64,000 nt of DNA from Sporobacter termitidis DSM 10068 (lineage in GTDB: Bacteria > Bacillota > Clostridia > Oscillospirales > Oscillospiraceae), in the NCBI RefSeq assembly GCF_900130065.1, contig NZ_FQXV01000001.1, positions 154,572 through 218,571 of the forward strand, given 5' to 3'. The notes beneath the pieces were generated by a model. The model saw only the letters and a list, made by a program, of their open reading frames with translations. It made no database searches and had not been told where the DNA came from. Both the position numbers and the translations under genes were made by a program. The stretch's first letter is position 1, and every line of letters begins with the position of its first letter. Of this stretch, positions 18,030 to 25,911 are shown piece by piece.

Positions 18030-18880
18030 TCGCTTTTGCAGCGCGCAATCTGAAAGTCTTTTTCAGAGACAGGACCTCCGTTTTTTTCTCCCTGCTGGCC
18101 GTTTTCATCATTATCGGACTTTACGTCCTCTTTCTCGGCGATGTCTGGACGAGCAGCATCGGGGACCTCACCGGCGTCCGGTTCCTGATGGACAGCTGGA
18201 TCATGGCCGGGCTCCTGGCGGTTACCTCCGTGACGACAACCATGGGCGCTTTTGGCACGATGGTGGACGACAGAGCCAAAAAGATATCCAAGGACTTTTA
18301 TTCCTCCCCCATCGGCCGAGGCAGCCTGACCGCCGGGTACATTATCTCATCATATATCATCGGCGTGATCATGACGCTCGTCACGCTGGTACTGGCCGAG
18401 ATCTACATCGTCGCCTACGGCGGCGCGCTGCTGAGCCTTTCCGCGGCGCTGCAGGTCGTTGGGCTCATTTTGATATCGACGCTGGCGAGCACCTCCATGG
18501 TCCTGTTCATCGTGTCGTTTTTTAACAGCGCCAGCGCCTTTGCCACGGCCAGCACCATTATCGGCACGCTGATCGGGTTTTTGACCGGTATTTATCTGCC
18601 CGTCGGGCAGCTGCCGGACGCGGTGCAGTGGATCGTCAAGGTCTTTCCCGTGTCGCACGCCGCCGCGCTGCTGCGGCAGACGATGATGGCGTCCCCCCTG
18701 TCGCAGGCCTTTAACGGCGCGCCTGCCGAAGCCGCCGAAAGCTTTAAGGAGCTGATGGGCGTGAACCTGAGGTTCGGAGACGCGGTGGCATCCCCCATCG
18801 TCAGCCTCCTCATACTCGCCGGTACCGCGGTTTTGTTTTTCGCCCTGTCGCTGCTCAACCTCTCGAGAAAAAGAAAATAA
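18026..18880 (+). CDS. ABC-2 type exporter permease
   Basis: The membrane partner of the preceding ATPase: 284 aa with six predicted helices, starting with a short amphipathic RNLKVFFRDRTSVFF, as is usual for ABC-2 permeases. Helical runs include VFFSLLAVFIIIGLYVLFLG, STIIGTLIGFLTGIYLPVG and SLLILAGTAVLFFALSLL. PVGQLPDAVQWIVKVFPVSH is the conserved loop before the fifth helix. The cargo is unknown; a drug, lipid or peptide is likely. The end is very basic (LSRKRK). Confidence 0.9.
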   Translation: MIAFAARNLKVFFRDRTSVFFSLLAVFIIIGLYVLFLGDVWTSSIGDLTGVRFLMDSWIMAGLLAVTSVTTTMGAFGTMVDDRAKKISKDFYSSPIGRGSLTAGYIISSYIIGVIMTLVTLVLAEIYIVAYGGALLSLSAALQVVGLILISTLASTSMVLFIVSFFNSASAFATASTIIGTLIGFLTGIYLPVGQLPDAVQWIVKVFPVSHAAALLRQTMMASPLSQAFNGAPAEAAESFKELMGVNLRFGDAVASPIVSLLILAGTAVLFFALSLLNLSRKRK

Positions 18881-19044
18881 CGCGAAAGTCCCTGTAAATT
18901 CCTGTAACTCCGCATCGGGATATATCGACCGGCGCAGCCGAGATTTACCTTGAGGCGGCAAGGCTTAGGCGCATTGGCAAATTGCGGCTCCGTTTTATAA
19001 AAAATACCCTTTTTGCCATTGGCAAGATATACAGTTTGACGGTA

Positions 19045-19072
19045 TTGTAACTATTTGTTACCCTTTTATTAT
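19045..19072 (+). promoter_or_regulatory. Promoter of the M23 hydrolase with a WalR-like box
   Basis: TTGTAA (19045-19050) and TATTAT (19067-19072), 16 bp apart, form the likely promoter. Overlapping the -35 is TGTAAC-N4-TGTTAC (19046-19061), close to the WalR/YycF box TGTWAH-N5-TGTWAH but with one base less between half-sites. WalR controls wall hydrolases in Firmicutes. Confidence 0.4.
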
Positions 19073-19122
19073 GCTTCCAGGCACACAGGCAAGTATGGGA
19101 AGTAAGAAAGGATGACAGGGAA

Positions 19123-20034
19123 ATGGTTCACGTCAAGAAATTACGGAAAGCCGCTGCATTCCTGCTGATAGCCGTCACACTTGTTCTCGCGGGCTTTATG
19201 CCAAAGGCGGCAGCGGCCGGCGTCACGTCGGCGGCGGGGCTCGTCTCCACCTCCTCGGGCGCCCTCAACGTCCGGAGCAGCGCCGGCACCTCTGGCGCGA
19301 TACTGACGAAGCTCTATGCCGGTACATACGTCACGCTGATAACAAAGACGGGCAGCTGGTGGTACGTGGAGTACGCGCCGTCGGCCTACGGCTACGTCAG
19401 CGCCGATTATATCAAATATGTTTACGGCACGTACGCGGTCCAGGTGGCCGCCTCGTCCGGCAATCTCAATGTCAGGAGCGGCGCGGGCACCTCCTACGGC
19501 GTCATCGGCACCATACCGAGCGGCCGCACCGTACTCGTCCTCTCGGAAAGCGGCGGCTGGGACAGGGTTTTGTACAACGGGACGGCAACAGGGTACGTCA
19601 GCACATCATATTTAAAGTCGCTGATGGCCTGGCCGGCGCCGGCCAGCCACAAAATCAACCAGTATTTCAGCAGCGCGCACAACGGCGTCGATATCGGCTC
19701 GTCCGTGCACGGTGTTGCCGGCGACAGCGTTACCGCCGCGATGGCCGGCAAGGTGGTTTACGCCGGCACGCTCGACGGCTACGGCTACGTTGTCTACATC
19801 AATTCCTATTACAACGGCCAGCCGATCCAGACGCGCTACGCCCATCTCATGAGCGCACCGCTGGTCTCGGCCGGCGCCTATGTCGGCGTCGGGCAGCGCA
19901 TCGGCTACATGGGCAATACGGGCGAATCCACCGGGGCCCACCTCCATTTTGAGGTCCGCCTCCGCAATTCCAGCGCCGACTGCATCGCCAACGCGGACTC
20001 CACCCCCGTGAACCCGCTGAACTACGTCAAATAA
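19123..20034 (+). CDS. Secreted SH3b-SH3b-M23 peptidoglycan endopeptidase
   Basis: A 303-aa exported wall hydrolase. Residues 1-31 are a signal peptide (AAAFLLIAVTLVLAGFMPKAAAA). Two bacterial SH3 domains follow (about 40-98 and 104-163), each with a LNVRSGAGTS-type start and a GYVS end, which bind the wall. The M23/LytM domain (about 185-295) has all catalytic elements: HNGVDIG (metal His and Asp) and GAHLHFEVR (HxH). It should cut peptide cross-links in peptidoglycan. The ATG follows an AAAGGA-type site. A strong terminator follows at 20049. Confidence 0.93.
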   Translation: MVHVKKLRKAAAFLLIAVTLVLAGFMPKAAAAGVTSAAGLVSTSSGALNVRSSAGTSGAILTKLYAGTYVTLITKTGSWWYVEYAPSAYGYVSADYIKYVYGTYAVQVAASSGNLNVRSGAGTSYGVIGTIPSGRTVLVLSESGGWDRVLYNGTATGYVSTSYLKSLMAWPAPASHKINQYFSSAHNGVDIGSSVHGVAGDSVTAAMAGKVVYAGTLDGYGYVVYINSYYNGQPIQTRYAHLMSAPLVSAGAYVGVGQRIGYMGNTGESTGAHLHFEVRLRNSSADCIANADSTPVNPLNYVK

Positions 20035-20048
20035 AACGTCTCCAAGTC

Positions 20049-20080
20049 AAAACCGCCGGCTGCACTGAGCCGGCGGTTTT
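20049..20080. terminator. Bidirectional intrinsic terminator between M23 hydrolase and catalase
   Basis: A perfect 13-bp stem (AAAACCGCCGGCT with AGCCGGCGGTTTT, 20049-20061 and 20068-20080) with a 6-nt loop. It carries Ts on one side and As on the other, so it can end both convergent genes. Confidence 0.85.
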
Positions 20081-20097
20081 GATTATGTCACGTACAG

Positions 20098-21486
20098 TCA
20101 GTCCGCCCCGCCGCCGGAGTAAACAGCAGCCTGCGCCGCCACGCGCTCCCCCAGCTCCGCCGACGCGCGGCTCAGATATCCCAGCACGGTGCGCCGCGTC
20201 TCCGCGGAGACGGCGGCAAGCTCCGAGGCGATGTTATCCGCCAGATGATTTTGTCCCTCAGCGGACAGGGACCGATATCTCTGTCCCGCCTGGGTGAAAT
20301 CATCCGCCTTCCGGATGCCTTCCCTGACAAGCGGCCCTTGGACATAAGTGCCGACACCACCGGTGACGATGTGGTCCGGCGTCCAGTTTTGCTGATGATT
20401 CACCGGGAGACTTCTGAAATCCTGTCCCAACCGGCGCCGCTGCGAATCCCCATAAATATTCGCCCGGGCCTGCAGGAGCTTGTCATCTGAAAATTCTGCG
20501 CCCGGCAGCAGGTTTGTGGGTGAAAACGCCGCCTTCTCGACCTGCTCCATATAATTGTCCGGGTTTCTGTCCAGCGTCATAAGGCCGACGGGTACCAGTG
20601 GATATGCCTGTTCGTCCCAGACCTTCGTACAGTCCAGCGGGTCATACGGCAGCGTGCTCTCATCCTGCTCCTCCATCAGCTGCACCCACAGCCCGTACTG
20701 TACGGGCGTGCCTCCGGCGATCGTGTCATAAAGGTCCTGCCCTGCGATATCGGGATTCATCCCGGCCAGCATACCGGCCTGATGCCTGTCGATGGTCGCC
20801 TCTCCGACGGTGGGGAGCCAGTGATATTTCACATAACGCCGCGCGCCCTGGTGATCCCGCCAGACGTATGTATTGACGCCGTAACCCCGTATGTGCCGGA
20901 AGCTTGCGACCGTGCCGGCATCGGAGTATAACCAGGTAACGAAGTGGGTGGCTTCCGGCGCCCGGGCCACAAAGCTCCAAAAGCGCTCGGGATACGTCAG
21001 GTTATTCACCGGCGACGGGTCCAGGGCCGTGAAAGCCTCGGGAAAACGGAGTCCGTCGCGGACGAACAGCACCGGCAAATGATTGCACAGGAGGTCAAAA
21101 ACACCGTCGTCCGTATAGAATTTTGTAGAGAAGCCGCGCACATTCCGCGACGTGTCAGGCGTCCCTTTATTGCCGCCCGCCAGAGAGAAACGCACCAGCA
21201 CCGGCACCTGATGCCCCGGCGTCTGCAGGAAGCTCAGGGTCGTATACGCCGCCATGGAGTTCACCGTCTGAAATGTCCCGAAGGCGCCGAACCCCTTCAC
21301 ATGGACGGGTCTTTCGGGAATCTTCTTATTCACAAAAATTTCCAGCGCCTCGTGCAGGATACTGTCCTGCATAAGGACCGGCCCCCGTTCGCCGACTGTC
21401 TGGGAGTTTCTGGTGTTCAATATGCTGTCGTGTTCCCAGGCGCCCACCGCCCCGCCCGGCAGTCCGGTTTCATTATCCTGATTCAT
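20098..21486 (-). CDS. katA: Catalase (heme, monofunctional)
   Basis: It splits hydrogen peroxide into water and oxygen. The distal catalytic His lies in RPVHVKGFGAFGTF (about residue 50), the catalytic Asn in LLCNHLPVLFVRD, and the proximal heme Tyr in NIYGDSQRRRLG. All key residues are present, but several surrounding positions differ from the common catalase consensus (for example VKGFGAFG instead of AKGAGAFG), so it is a divergent clade. At 462 aa it is slightly shorter than usual. The ATG at 21486 follows AAAGGAGAA. A heme catalase in an apparently anaerobic genome suggests aerotolerance. A terminator-like hairpin sits in the leader (21587-21620). Confidence 0.93.
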   Translation of the reverse strand: MNQDNETGLPGGAVGAWEHDSILNTRNSQTVGERGPVLMQDSILHEALEIFVNKKIPERPVHVKGFGAFGTFQTVNSMAAYTTLSFLQTPGHQVPVLVRFSLAGGNKGTPDTSRNVRGFSTKFYTDDGVFDLLCNHLPVLFVRDGLRFPEAFTALDPSPVNNLTYPERFWSFVARAPEATHFVTWLYSDAGTVASFRHIRGYGVNTYVWRDHQGARRYVKYHWLPTVGEATIDRHQAGMLAGMNPDIAGQDLYDTIAGGTPVQYGLWVQLMEEQDESTLPYDPLDCTKVWDEQAYPLVPVGLMTLDRNPDNYMEQVEKAAFSPTNLLPGAEFSDDKLLQARANIYGDSQRRRLGQDFRSLPVNHQQNWTPDHIVTGGVGTYVQGPLVREGIRKADDFTQAGQRYRSLSAEGQNHLADNIASELAAVSAETRRTVLGYLSRASAELGERVAAQAAVYSGGGAD

Positions 21487-21586
21487 TATCAGTTCTCCTT
21501 TTTGAGCCGGAAGCTCATTATTTTTTTCAGCTATATACAGCATATTCCGCAAAGGCGGCCAATGCGTAATGTCCGGGAGATAAAAA

Positions 21587-21664
21587 TTAAAAAAGCCCGC
21601 AAACCGTCGGGCTTGCGGGCACAATATCTCCGGAGCTTTATACAATCGCTTCTACTTTTAACAA
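21587..21664 (-). promoter_or_regulatory. Catalase leader: promoter plus terminator-like hairpin
   Basis: On the minus strand TTGTTA (21664-21659) and TATAAA (21642-21637) are 16 bp apart. About 10 nt after the predicted start comes an 8-bp stem (GCCCGCAA/TTGCGGGC) followed by TTTTTT (21594-21589), an intrinsic terminator lying about 100 nt before the catalase ATG. No other minus-strand gene ends here, so it could attenuate catalase transcription. Confidence 0.5.
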
Positions 21665-21727
21665 AGATTCAACAGAAATCTTATGTTGATTTGATATGGT
21701 ATCGAAAAACAGGAAAGGATGAACGGC

Positions 21728-22753
21728 ATGGACGACAACGGGCAAACCCCGGCCAGCCTCATGCACGCCGAGAGCGGAGACGCCGATATGAGCGCGCTTG
21801 AAAAGCTGGCCGATGAATTTGAGTGGCAGTATTTCGATATCCCTCACGATCAGCGGGTGTACCACTACACGTCGCCCGACGGCCTTTTAGGCATCGTCAA
21901 GGATAAGGGCGTCAATCTCCGTTTTACGCGTTACGACTGCGTCAACGACTTTTCCGAGGGCCGGGACGTGGTCCGCTGCTACGACTTGGCATGCCGGGAG
22001 CTTTTAAAGGACGGACAGATCGGCGTCGATTTTTACAACGCCATCAAGGACATCGAGCTCGATGTGTCCGCCGTCATGTCCTTCAGCATCGACAAGCACC
22101 TCACCCTGGACGACCGGGAGATCGATATCGGCAGGGAATATGTGCCGCTGTTGTGCGAGGCATACATCTGCTGCTTCTCGCGGGACGGCGACTCTCTGCC
22201 CATGTGGAATTATTACTCGAAAAAAGGCGTCAGCCAGGGCTACAACGTGGGGTTTGACTTTGGCCTGACGGAGCGCGAGAACGTCACGCTGCTCAACGAG
22301 TCGGTCCACATGGAGATGGTCTCCGTCATCTACGACGACAACGAAAAGCTCTGCGATATCAAGCGCATCATCGACACGGTTTACAAAAGATCCGCCAGCG
22401 ACCCCGGCTATCAGAATTGCCAGCTGCTCATCAAGGATGAGCTCAAAAAGCGCATGTTTCGCTTCAAATCACAGTTTTTCGCCCACGAGCAGGAGATTCG
22501 GCTTGTCCTGTATGTCCCCGTCGAAATCCCGGAGGACTTCAGGGAGACAGACCGGCTGAGGATCAAATATACCTCTCAAAACGGCTATCTTGTCCCCTAC
22601 GTCGACCTGGTCTATAAAAAAGAGCTGTTGCACCGCATCACCGTCGGACCCCTGCTGGAGAAGGAAATCTCCATCCGAACCCTGCAGACGATCAAGACAA
22701 ACTATAATTATAATTATGAGATCGTGACCAGCAACGTCCCGATCCGGTTCTGA
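21728..22753 (+). CDS. DUF2971 family protein
   Basis: A 341-aa cytosolic protein. The DUF2971 signature is seen near the N-terminus (VYHYTSPDGLLGIV, then LRFTRYDCVNDFSEG), followed by ISCFSRDGDSLPMW-like sequence (CCFSRDGDSLPMWNYYS) and a conserved FKSQFFAHEQEIRLVLY near residue 245. The family has no established reaction; members are often found in variable, defence- or phage-related loci, which is not evident here. I choose ATG 21728 because AGGAAAGG is 9 nt upstream; the ATG at 21719 touches that site. It is a single gene, divergent from catalase. Confidence 0.8.
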   Translation: MDDNGQTPASLMHAESGDADMSALEKLADEFEWQYFDIPHDQRVYHYTSPDGLLGIVKDKGVNLRFTRYDCVNDFSEGRDVVRCYDLACRELLKDGQIGVDFYNAIKDIELDVSAVMSFSIDKHLTLDDREIDIGREYVPLLCEAYICCFSRDGDSLPMWNYYSKKGVSQGYNVGFDFGLTERENVTLLNESVHMEMVSVIYDDNEKLCDIKRIIDTVYKRSASDPGYQNCQLLIKDELKKRMFRFKSQFFAHEQEIRLVLYVPVEIPEDFRETDRLRIKYTSQNGYLVPYVDLVYKKELLHRITVGPLLEKEISIRTLQTIKTNYNYNYEIVTSNVPIRF

Positions 22754-22760
22754 TCGGCCG

Positions 22761-23417
22761 TCACGGCAGCCGCAGAATCTGAAAAAGCTCCTCCGGCCTG
22801 TCGATGACAAAGTCCGCGCCCTTCTGCTCCAGCAGTTCCCTGTCCCGGAAGCCCCAGGTGACGCCGATAAAAACGAGCCCGGCGTTTCTCGCCGTCTCGG
22901 CGTCGACCTCCGAGTCGCCGACGTAGACAGTCCGCGCCGGCACGCTTCCCAACTCCCGGAGCGCCTTCAGGGCCGTATCCGGCGCCGGCTTTCTGGCTGT
23001 CTCCTTCGACTCGCCGATCGCCAGCTCGATATCCTCCCCGAAGTAATCACGGCACAGCGCCTTGACCGCCGCGTCAAATTTATTGGAGACGACGGCGCGT
23101 TTGAATCCCTCGGCCTTCAGGCGCCGCAGCAGCGCGGGAATGCCGTCGTAAGGCGCCGTCCGGTTGCGCATATTTTCGGAATAATGCCGCTTAAAATCAG
23201 CAAGGCAGTCCTGATATTTTTCGTTTGCCGCCCCGCCGGGGACGCAGAGCGTCACCAGCCGTTCCACGCCGTTGCCGACAAAGCGCCGGACCTCGTCGCG
23301 GGTCCGGCACGGAAAACCGTATTTTTCCAGCGCGTTGTTGACGCTGCCGGCCAGGTCGTCCAGCGTGTCAAGCAGCGTCCCGTCCAGATCAAAAATCACC
23401 GTATCGAAATTCTTCAT
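22761..23417 (-). CDS. gph: HAD-superfamily phosphatase (phosphoglycolate phosphatase-like)
   Basis: A 218-aa HAD hydrolase with all four motifs: FDLDGTLLDT (nucleophile Asp and acid Asp), the VVSNK threonine/serine motif, KPAPD (lysine) and VGDSEVDAETA (metal-binding Asp). The small helical cap (residues 20-80) places it with phosphoglycolate phosphatase/PpaX. It removes phosphate from small phospho-compounds; the precise substrate is uncertain. The gene converges on DUF2971 with an 8-bp gap. Confidence 0.87.
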   Translation of the reverse strand: MKNFDTVIFDLDGTLLDTLDDLAGSVNNALEKYGFPCRTRDEVRRFVGNGVERLVTLCVPGGAANEKYQDCLADFKRHYSENMRNRTAPYDGIPALLRRLKAEGFKRAVVSNKFDAAVKALCRDYFGEDIELAIGESKETARKPAPDTALKALRELGSVPARTVYVGDSEVDAETARNAGLVFIGVTWGFRDRELLEQKGADFVIDRPEELFQILRLP

Positions 23418-23442
23418 TGCTCCGAAATGTCTCTTTTACACA

Positions 23443-23910
23443 TTAGAATATGCTTTCAATATTTTGAATTGTATTATAGCACAGCAGACCAAACGGCACG
23501 ATAAGGTTGATGAGCAGCAGCATTGTGGTCCCCATACCCTGATGCGTGCCCCTGGCCTCCGCCGGTTCCCGGGCTTCCCCGTCCGCCCTCCCGGCGATTT
23601 CATTATGTAGCTTAAACTGCCGGAGCTCATGATTACTGTCCATATTTTTTATTTTCGACCAATAGCCCGAGGCAAGCTCTTTATCCACTTCAAACAAACA
23701 GTAAACCTCGTCGTCATCCAGATTATAGACGATCTCCTTGATCGGCGGGTCCAATACCATGCCGTCGGCCGTCTGCCACAGCGGCATTCTGGAATTGACG
23801 CTGAGCTTCATGCCGATTGCAGGAGCGAAGGGCAGCTTTTCCCTTCTGCAATAGGCGTCAACGATCTTATCTTCCTCATTTAAAACCAGAACAACAAAAG
23901 TGATGTTCAT
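23443..23910 (-). CDS. Uncharacterised protein with one C-terminal membrane anchor
   Basis: A 155-aa protein I do not recognise. Residues 1-100 form a soluble, mixed alpha/beta part (ITFVVLVLNEEDKIVDAY, VYCLFEVDKELASGYW). Residues 100-128 are polar and Ala/Glu/Arg-rich. One hydrophobic helix (TTMLLLINLIVPFGLLCY) ends the protein, with 9 residues after it, which is a tail-anchored layout facing the cytosol. The start at 23910 is fixed by AAGGGGGGG upstream; a longer frame to 24072 lacks a site. It lies 25 bp upstream of the HAD phosphatase and may be co-transcribed with it. Confidence 0.65.
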   Translation of the reverse strand: MNITFVVLVLNEEDKIVDAYCRREKLPFAPAIGMKLSVNSRMPLWQTADGMVLDPPIKEIVYNLDDDEVYCLFEVDKELASGYWSKIKNMDSNHELRQFKLHNEIAGRADGEAREPAEARGTHQGMGTTMLLLINLIVPFGLLCYNTIQNIESIF

Positions 23911-24119
23911 TATATATCCCCCCCTTACTATTCTAGACATTTTCAAATTGCAATGCAATATATCATAATCAATAAATACATTGCCGTATATTTTATTTCC
24001 CGCCGAAATTTTCTGTATTTTTGACATTTTTTGCCGCCTGTCGGTACGTATAAAAGCAATCAGGCTTCGCAAAGCTTTTCAGCCATCGGATATCTTGCGG
24101 CGCCAAAGGCGGGAAAAAC

Positions 24120-24154
24120 CAAAAAAGAGAACAGGCTATGCCTGTTCTCTTTTT
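24120..24154 (-). terminator. Terminator of the tRNA operon
   Basis: A perfect 11-bp stem (24126-24136 with 24140-24150), a 3-nt loop and T-runs on both sides, located 8 nt after the last tRNA-Gly. Confidence 0.85.
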
Positions 24155-24161
24155 GGAAAAA

Positions 24162-24234
24162 AGCGGGCGACGAGGCTCGAACTCGCTACCTCCACCTTGG
24201 CAAGGTGGCGCTCTACCAGATGAGCTACGCCCGC
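24162..24234 (-). tRNA. tRNA-Gly (GCC), copy without encoded CCA
   Basis: A full cloverleaf: the acceptor GCGGGCG/CGCCCGC, D-arm, anticodon stem CCACC/GGTGG with GCC in the loop, and T-arm GCGAG-TTCGAGC-CTCGT. The body is identical to the copy at 24404, but here the acceptor is followed by TTTTTT and no CCA is encoded. It is the last gene of the cluster. Confidence 0.93.
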
Positions 24235-24254
24235 GTATAGATGCCTGATGTTGG

Positions 24255-24291
24255 AATCGAAAACCCGAAGAATATCTTCGGGTTTTCGATT
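24255..24291 (-). terminator. 17-bp hairpin between tRNA-Cys and tRNA-Gly
   Basis: A perfect 17-bp inverted repeat with a 3-nt loop (24255-24271 and 24275-24291). The TTTT lies inside the stem, so it may act as a weak terminator or a processing signal between the two tRNAs. Confidence 0.6.
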
Positions 24292-24292
24292 T

Positions 24293-24367
24293 TGGAGGCG
24301 ACACCCAGATTTGAACTGGGGAATCAGGGTTTTGCAGACCCATGCCTTACCACTTGGCTATGTCGCC
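24293..24367 (-). tRNA. tRNA-Cys (GCA)
   Basis: Acceptor GGCGACA/TGTCGCC with discriminator T and encoded CCA. The anticodon loop CTGCAAA gives GCA, which reads Cys codons UGC/UGU. The T-arm is CCCAG-TTCAAAT-CTGGG. Confidence 0.93.
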
Positions 24368-24375
24368 AGATGGAG

Positions 24376-24400
24376 TTAAGAGGCGTTAAACGCCTCTTAA
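24376..24400 (-). other. 12-bp hairpin between tRNA-Gly and tRNA-Cys
   Basis: TTAAGAGGCGTT and its exact reverse complement flank a single central base, without a T-run of its own. It lies between the 3' end of one tRNA and the 5' end of the next and is probably a processing or partial termination signal. Confidence 0.5.
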
Positions 24401-24403
24401 AAT

Positions 24404-24479
24404 TGGAGCGGGCGACGAGGCTCGAACTCGCTACCTCCACCTTGGCAAGGTGGCGCTCTACCAGATGAGCTACGCCCGC
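24404..24479 (-). tRNA. tRNA-Gly (GCC), copy with encoded CCA
   Basis: Identical in body to the copy at 24162-24234 but with CCA encoded (24406-24404). The anticodon GCC reads GGC/GGU. Confidence 0.95.
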
Positions 24480-24513
24480 ATATCGCGCAAATAATATTAA
24501 ATTAAACTGCGCG

Positions 24514-24589
<76 letters not shown>

Positions 24590-24616
24590 ATATTGGGCAC
24601 TGTTAAGTGCCCGGAG

Positions 24617-24693
24617 TGGCGACCCAGAACGGGCTCGAACCGTCGACCTCCAGCGTGACAGGCTGGCGTTCTAACCAACTGAACTACTGGGCC
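24617..24693 (-). tRNA. tRNA-Asp (GTC)
   Basis: Acceptor GGCCCAG/CTGGGTC, discriminator G and encoded CCA. The anticodon stem CCAGC/GCTGG carries GTC (Asp). Confidence 0.95.
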
Positions 24694-24699
24694 TTATTG

Positions 24700-24775
24700 T
24701 GGTGGGAACAACAGGGCTCGAACCTGTGACCCCATGCTTGTAAGGCATGTGCTCTCCCAGCTGAGCTATGCTCCC
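24700..24775 (-). tRNA. tRNA-Val (TAC)
   Basis: Acceptor GGGAGCA/TGTTCCC, discriminator A and encoded CCA. The anticodon loop CTTACAA gives TAC (Val). It is the first gene of the tRNA operon, about 23 nt after the predicted transcription start. Confidence 0.95.
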
Positions 24776-24804
24776 GAGCGCTGCCGTTCTTAGCGACGTT
24801 TGTT

Positions 24805-24833
24805 ATTATACATAAACCCCCGGGTGTTGTCAA
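24805..24833 (-). promoter_or_regulatory. Consensus promoter of the tRNA operon
   Basis: A perfect TTGACA (24833-24828) and a perfect TATAAT (24810-24805) are exactly 17 bp apart, the strongest promoter in the window, as expected for stable RNA. Confidence 0.9.
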
Positions 24834-24898
24834 CACAAAATATCACTTTTTATCGGCTATTTTGTAGCCACATTTTTTTATCGAAAACACGGGTAAAA

Positions 24899-25771
24899 TC
24901 ACCCATTTTGTCTGAATTCGAGTATTTCACGCGTCTCTATCTTATAAACGATGTCGCAAAACTGGCACGTCACCTCAATCGGCTCGCCCTTTTCTTCGAT
25001 ATCGTCCAGCTCTGCCTGGTCGATGCCGGAGACGGCCTCCAGGACGCGCTCGCGGCTGCAGTAGCATCTGTATTCCACGGGGCTGCGCTCGAGGATTTTC
25101 GGCCCGAAGCCATCCAGTATGCGCCGGATGAGCTCCTCAGCGCCGGCATCCTTTAACACGCCCGTCACGGCGCCTGTGGCGGCGACGTTCCTCTCCAGGG
25201 CCTCAAGGACGGTTTCCGGCGCGCCGGGCATCAGCTGGACGATATAGCCGCCCGCGGCGAGCACGGACTGGTCCCTGTCCACCAGCACGCCCAGCGCCAC
25301 CGCCGCCGCCGTCTGCTCGCTCTCATAAAAGTAAGCCGTCAGGTCCTCGGCGATCTCACCGCTCACCAGCTGGACACTGCCAACGTAGGGCTCCTTCATG
25401 TTGAGATCCCGGATGACCGTGAGCATGCCGTCCGTGCCGACGGCGCCGCCCACGTCCAGCTTCCCGTTGGGCTTTTTCGGCAGCTCCACCTGCGGGTTCT
25501 GCACATAGCCGCGGACATTCCCGCCGCTGTCGGATACGGCGATAATGGTCCCTGCCGGTCCGCCGCCGTTAATACGTATGGTCACGGAGGCCTTCGGGTC
25601 TTTGAGCGTGTGGCCGATCATCGACGCGGCCGCCAGCGTCCGCCCCAGCGCCGCCGTGATGACCGGCGTCGTTTTGTGAACCTGACGCGCGCGCTCCGCA
25701 ATGTCCTTTGTTGTAACCGCCAATATCATTATATTGCCGTCCTCTGAGACGGCGCGAATAACTTCGTCCAT
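24899..25771 (-). CDS. hslO: Redox-regulated chaperone Hsp33
   Basis: Hsp33 is a cytosolic holdase activated by oxidation. The N-terminal domain has the usual VITAALGRTLAAASMIG and GGPAGTIIAVSDSGG, the middle has ALGVLVDRDQSVLAAGG, and the C-terminal zinc switch has the pair CYC...CQFC about 30 residues apart. All four zinc cysteines are present, so the redox switch should work. At 290 aa it has the standard length. It lies just upstream of the tRNA operon on the same strand but is separated from it by the tRNA promoter. Confidence 0.95.
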   Translation of the reverse strand: MDEVIRAVSEDGNIMILAVTTKDIAERARQVHKTTPVITAALGRTLAAASMIGHTLKDPKASVTIRINGGGPAGTIIAVSDSGGNVRGYVQNPQVELPKKPNGKLDVGGAVGTDGMLTVIRDLNMKEPYVGSVQLVSGEIAEDLTAYFYESEQTAAAVALGVLVDRDQSVLAAGGYIVQLMPGAPETVLEALERNVAATGAVTGVLKDAGAEELIRRILDGFGPKILERSPVEYRCYCSRERVLEAVSGIDQAELDDIEEKGEPIEVTCQFCDIVYKIETREILEFRQNG

Positions 25772-25811
25772 TCTATCCTCCGTGACTGCTTAGATGTCCC
25801 CTACTCGTGTC

Positions 25812-25901
25812 ATTCCCGCGAAGGCGGGAATCCACGTTTCTGCGCGGGAGTGACAACGGGGCTCTCCGTCTTCCCGTAGGGGCCGATGCCCACATCGGCC
25901 C
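25812..25901. repeat. Two intergenic palindromes between hslO and a methyltransferase
   Basis: ATTCCCGC-GAAG-GCGGGAAT (25812-25831) is an 8-bp hairpin resembling a widespread ATTCCCGC-type repeat. At 25876-25901 lies a GTAGGGGCCGATGCCCACATCGGCCC unit of the window's main palindrome family, with nearly the same core as the copy at 2029. Confidence 0.65.
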
Positions 25902-25911
25902 ATCTGTCTGC

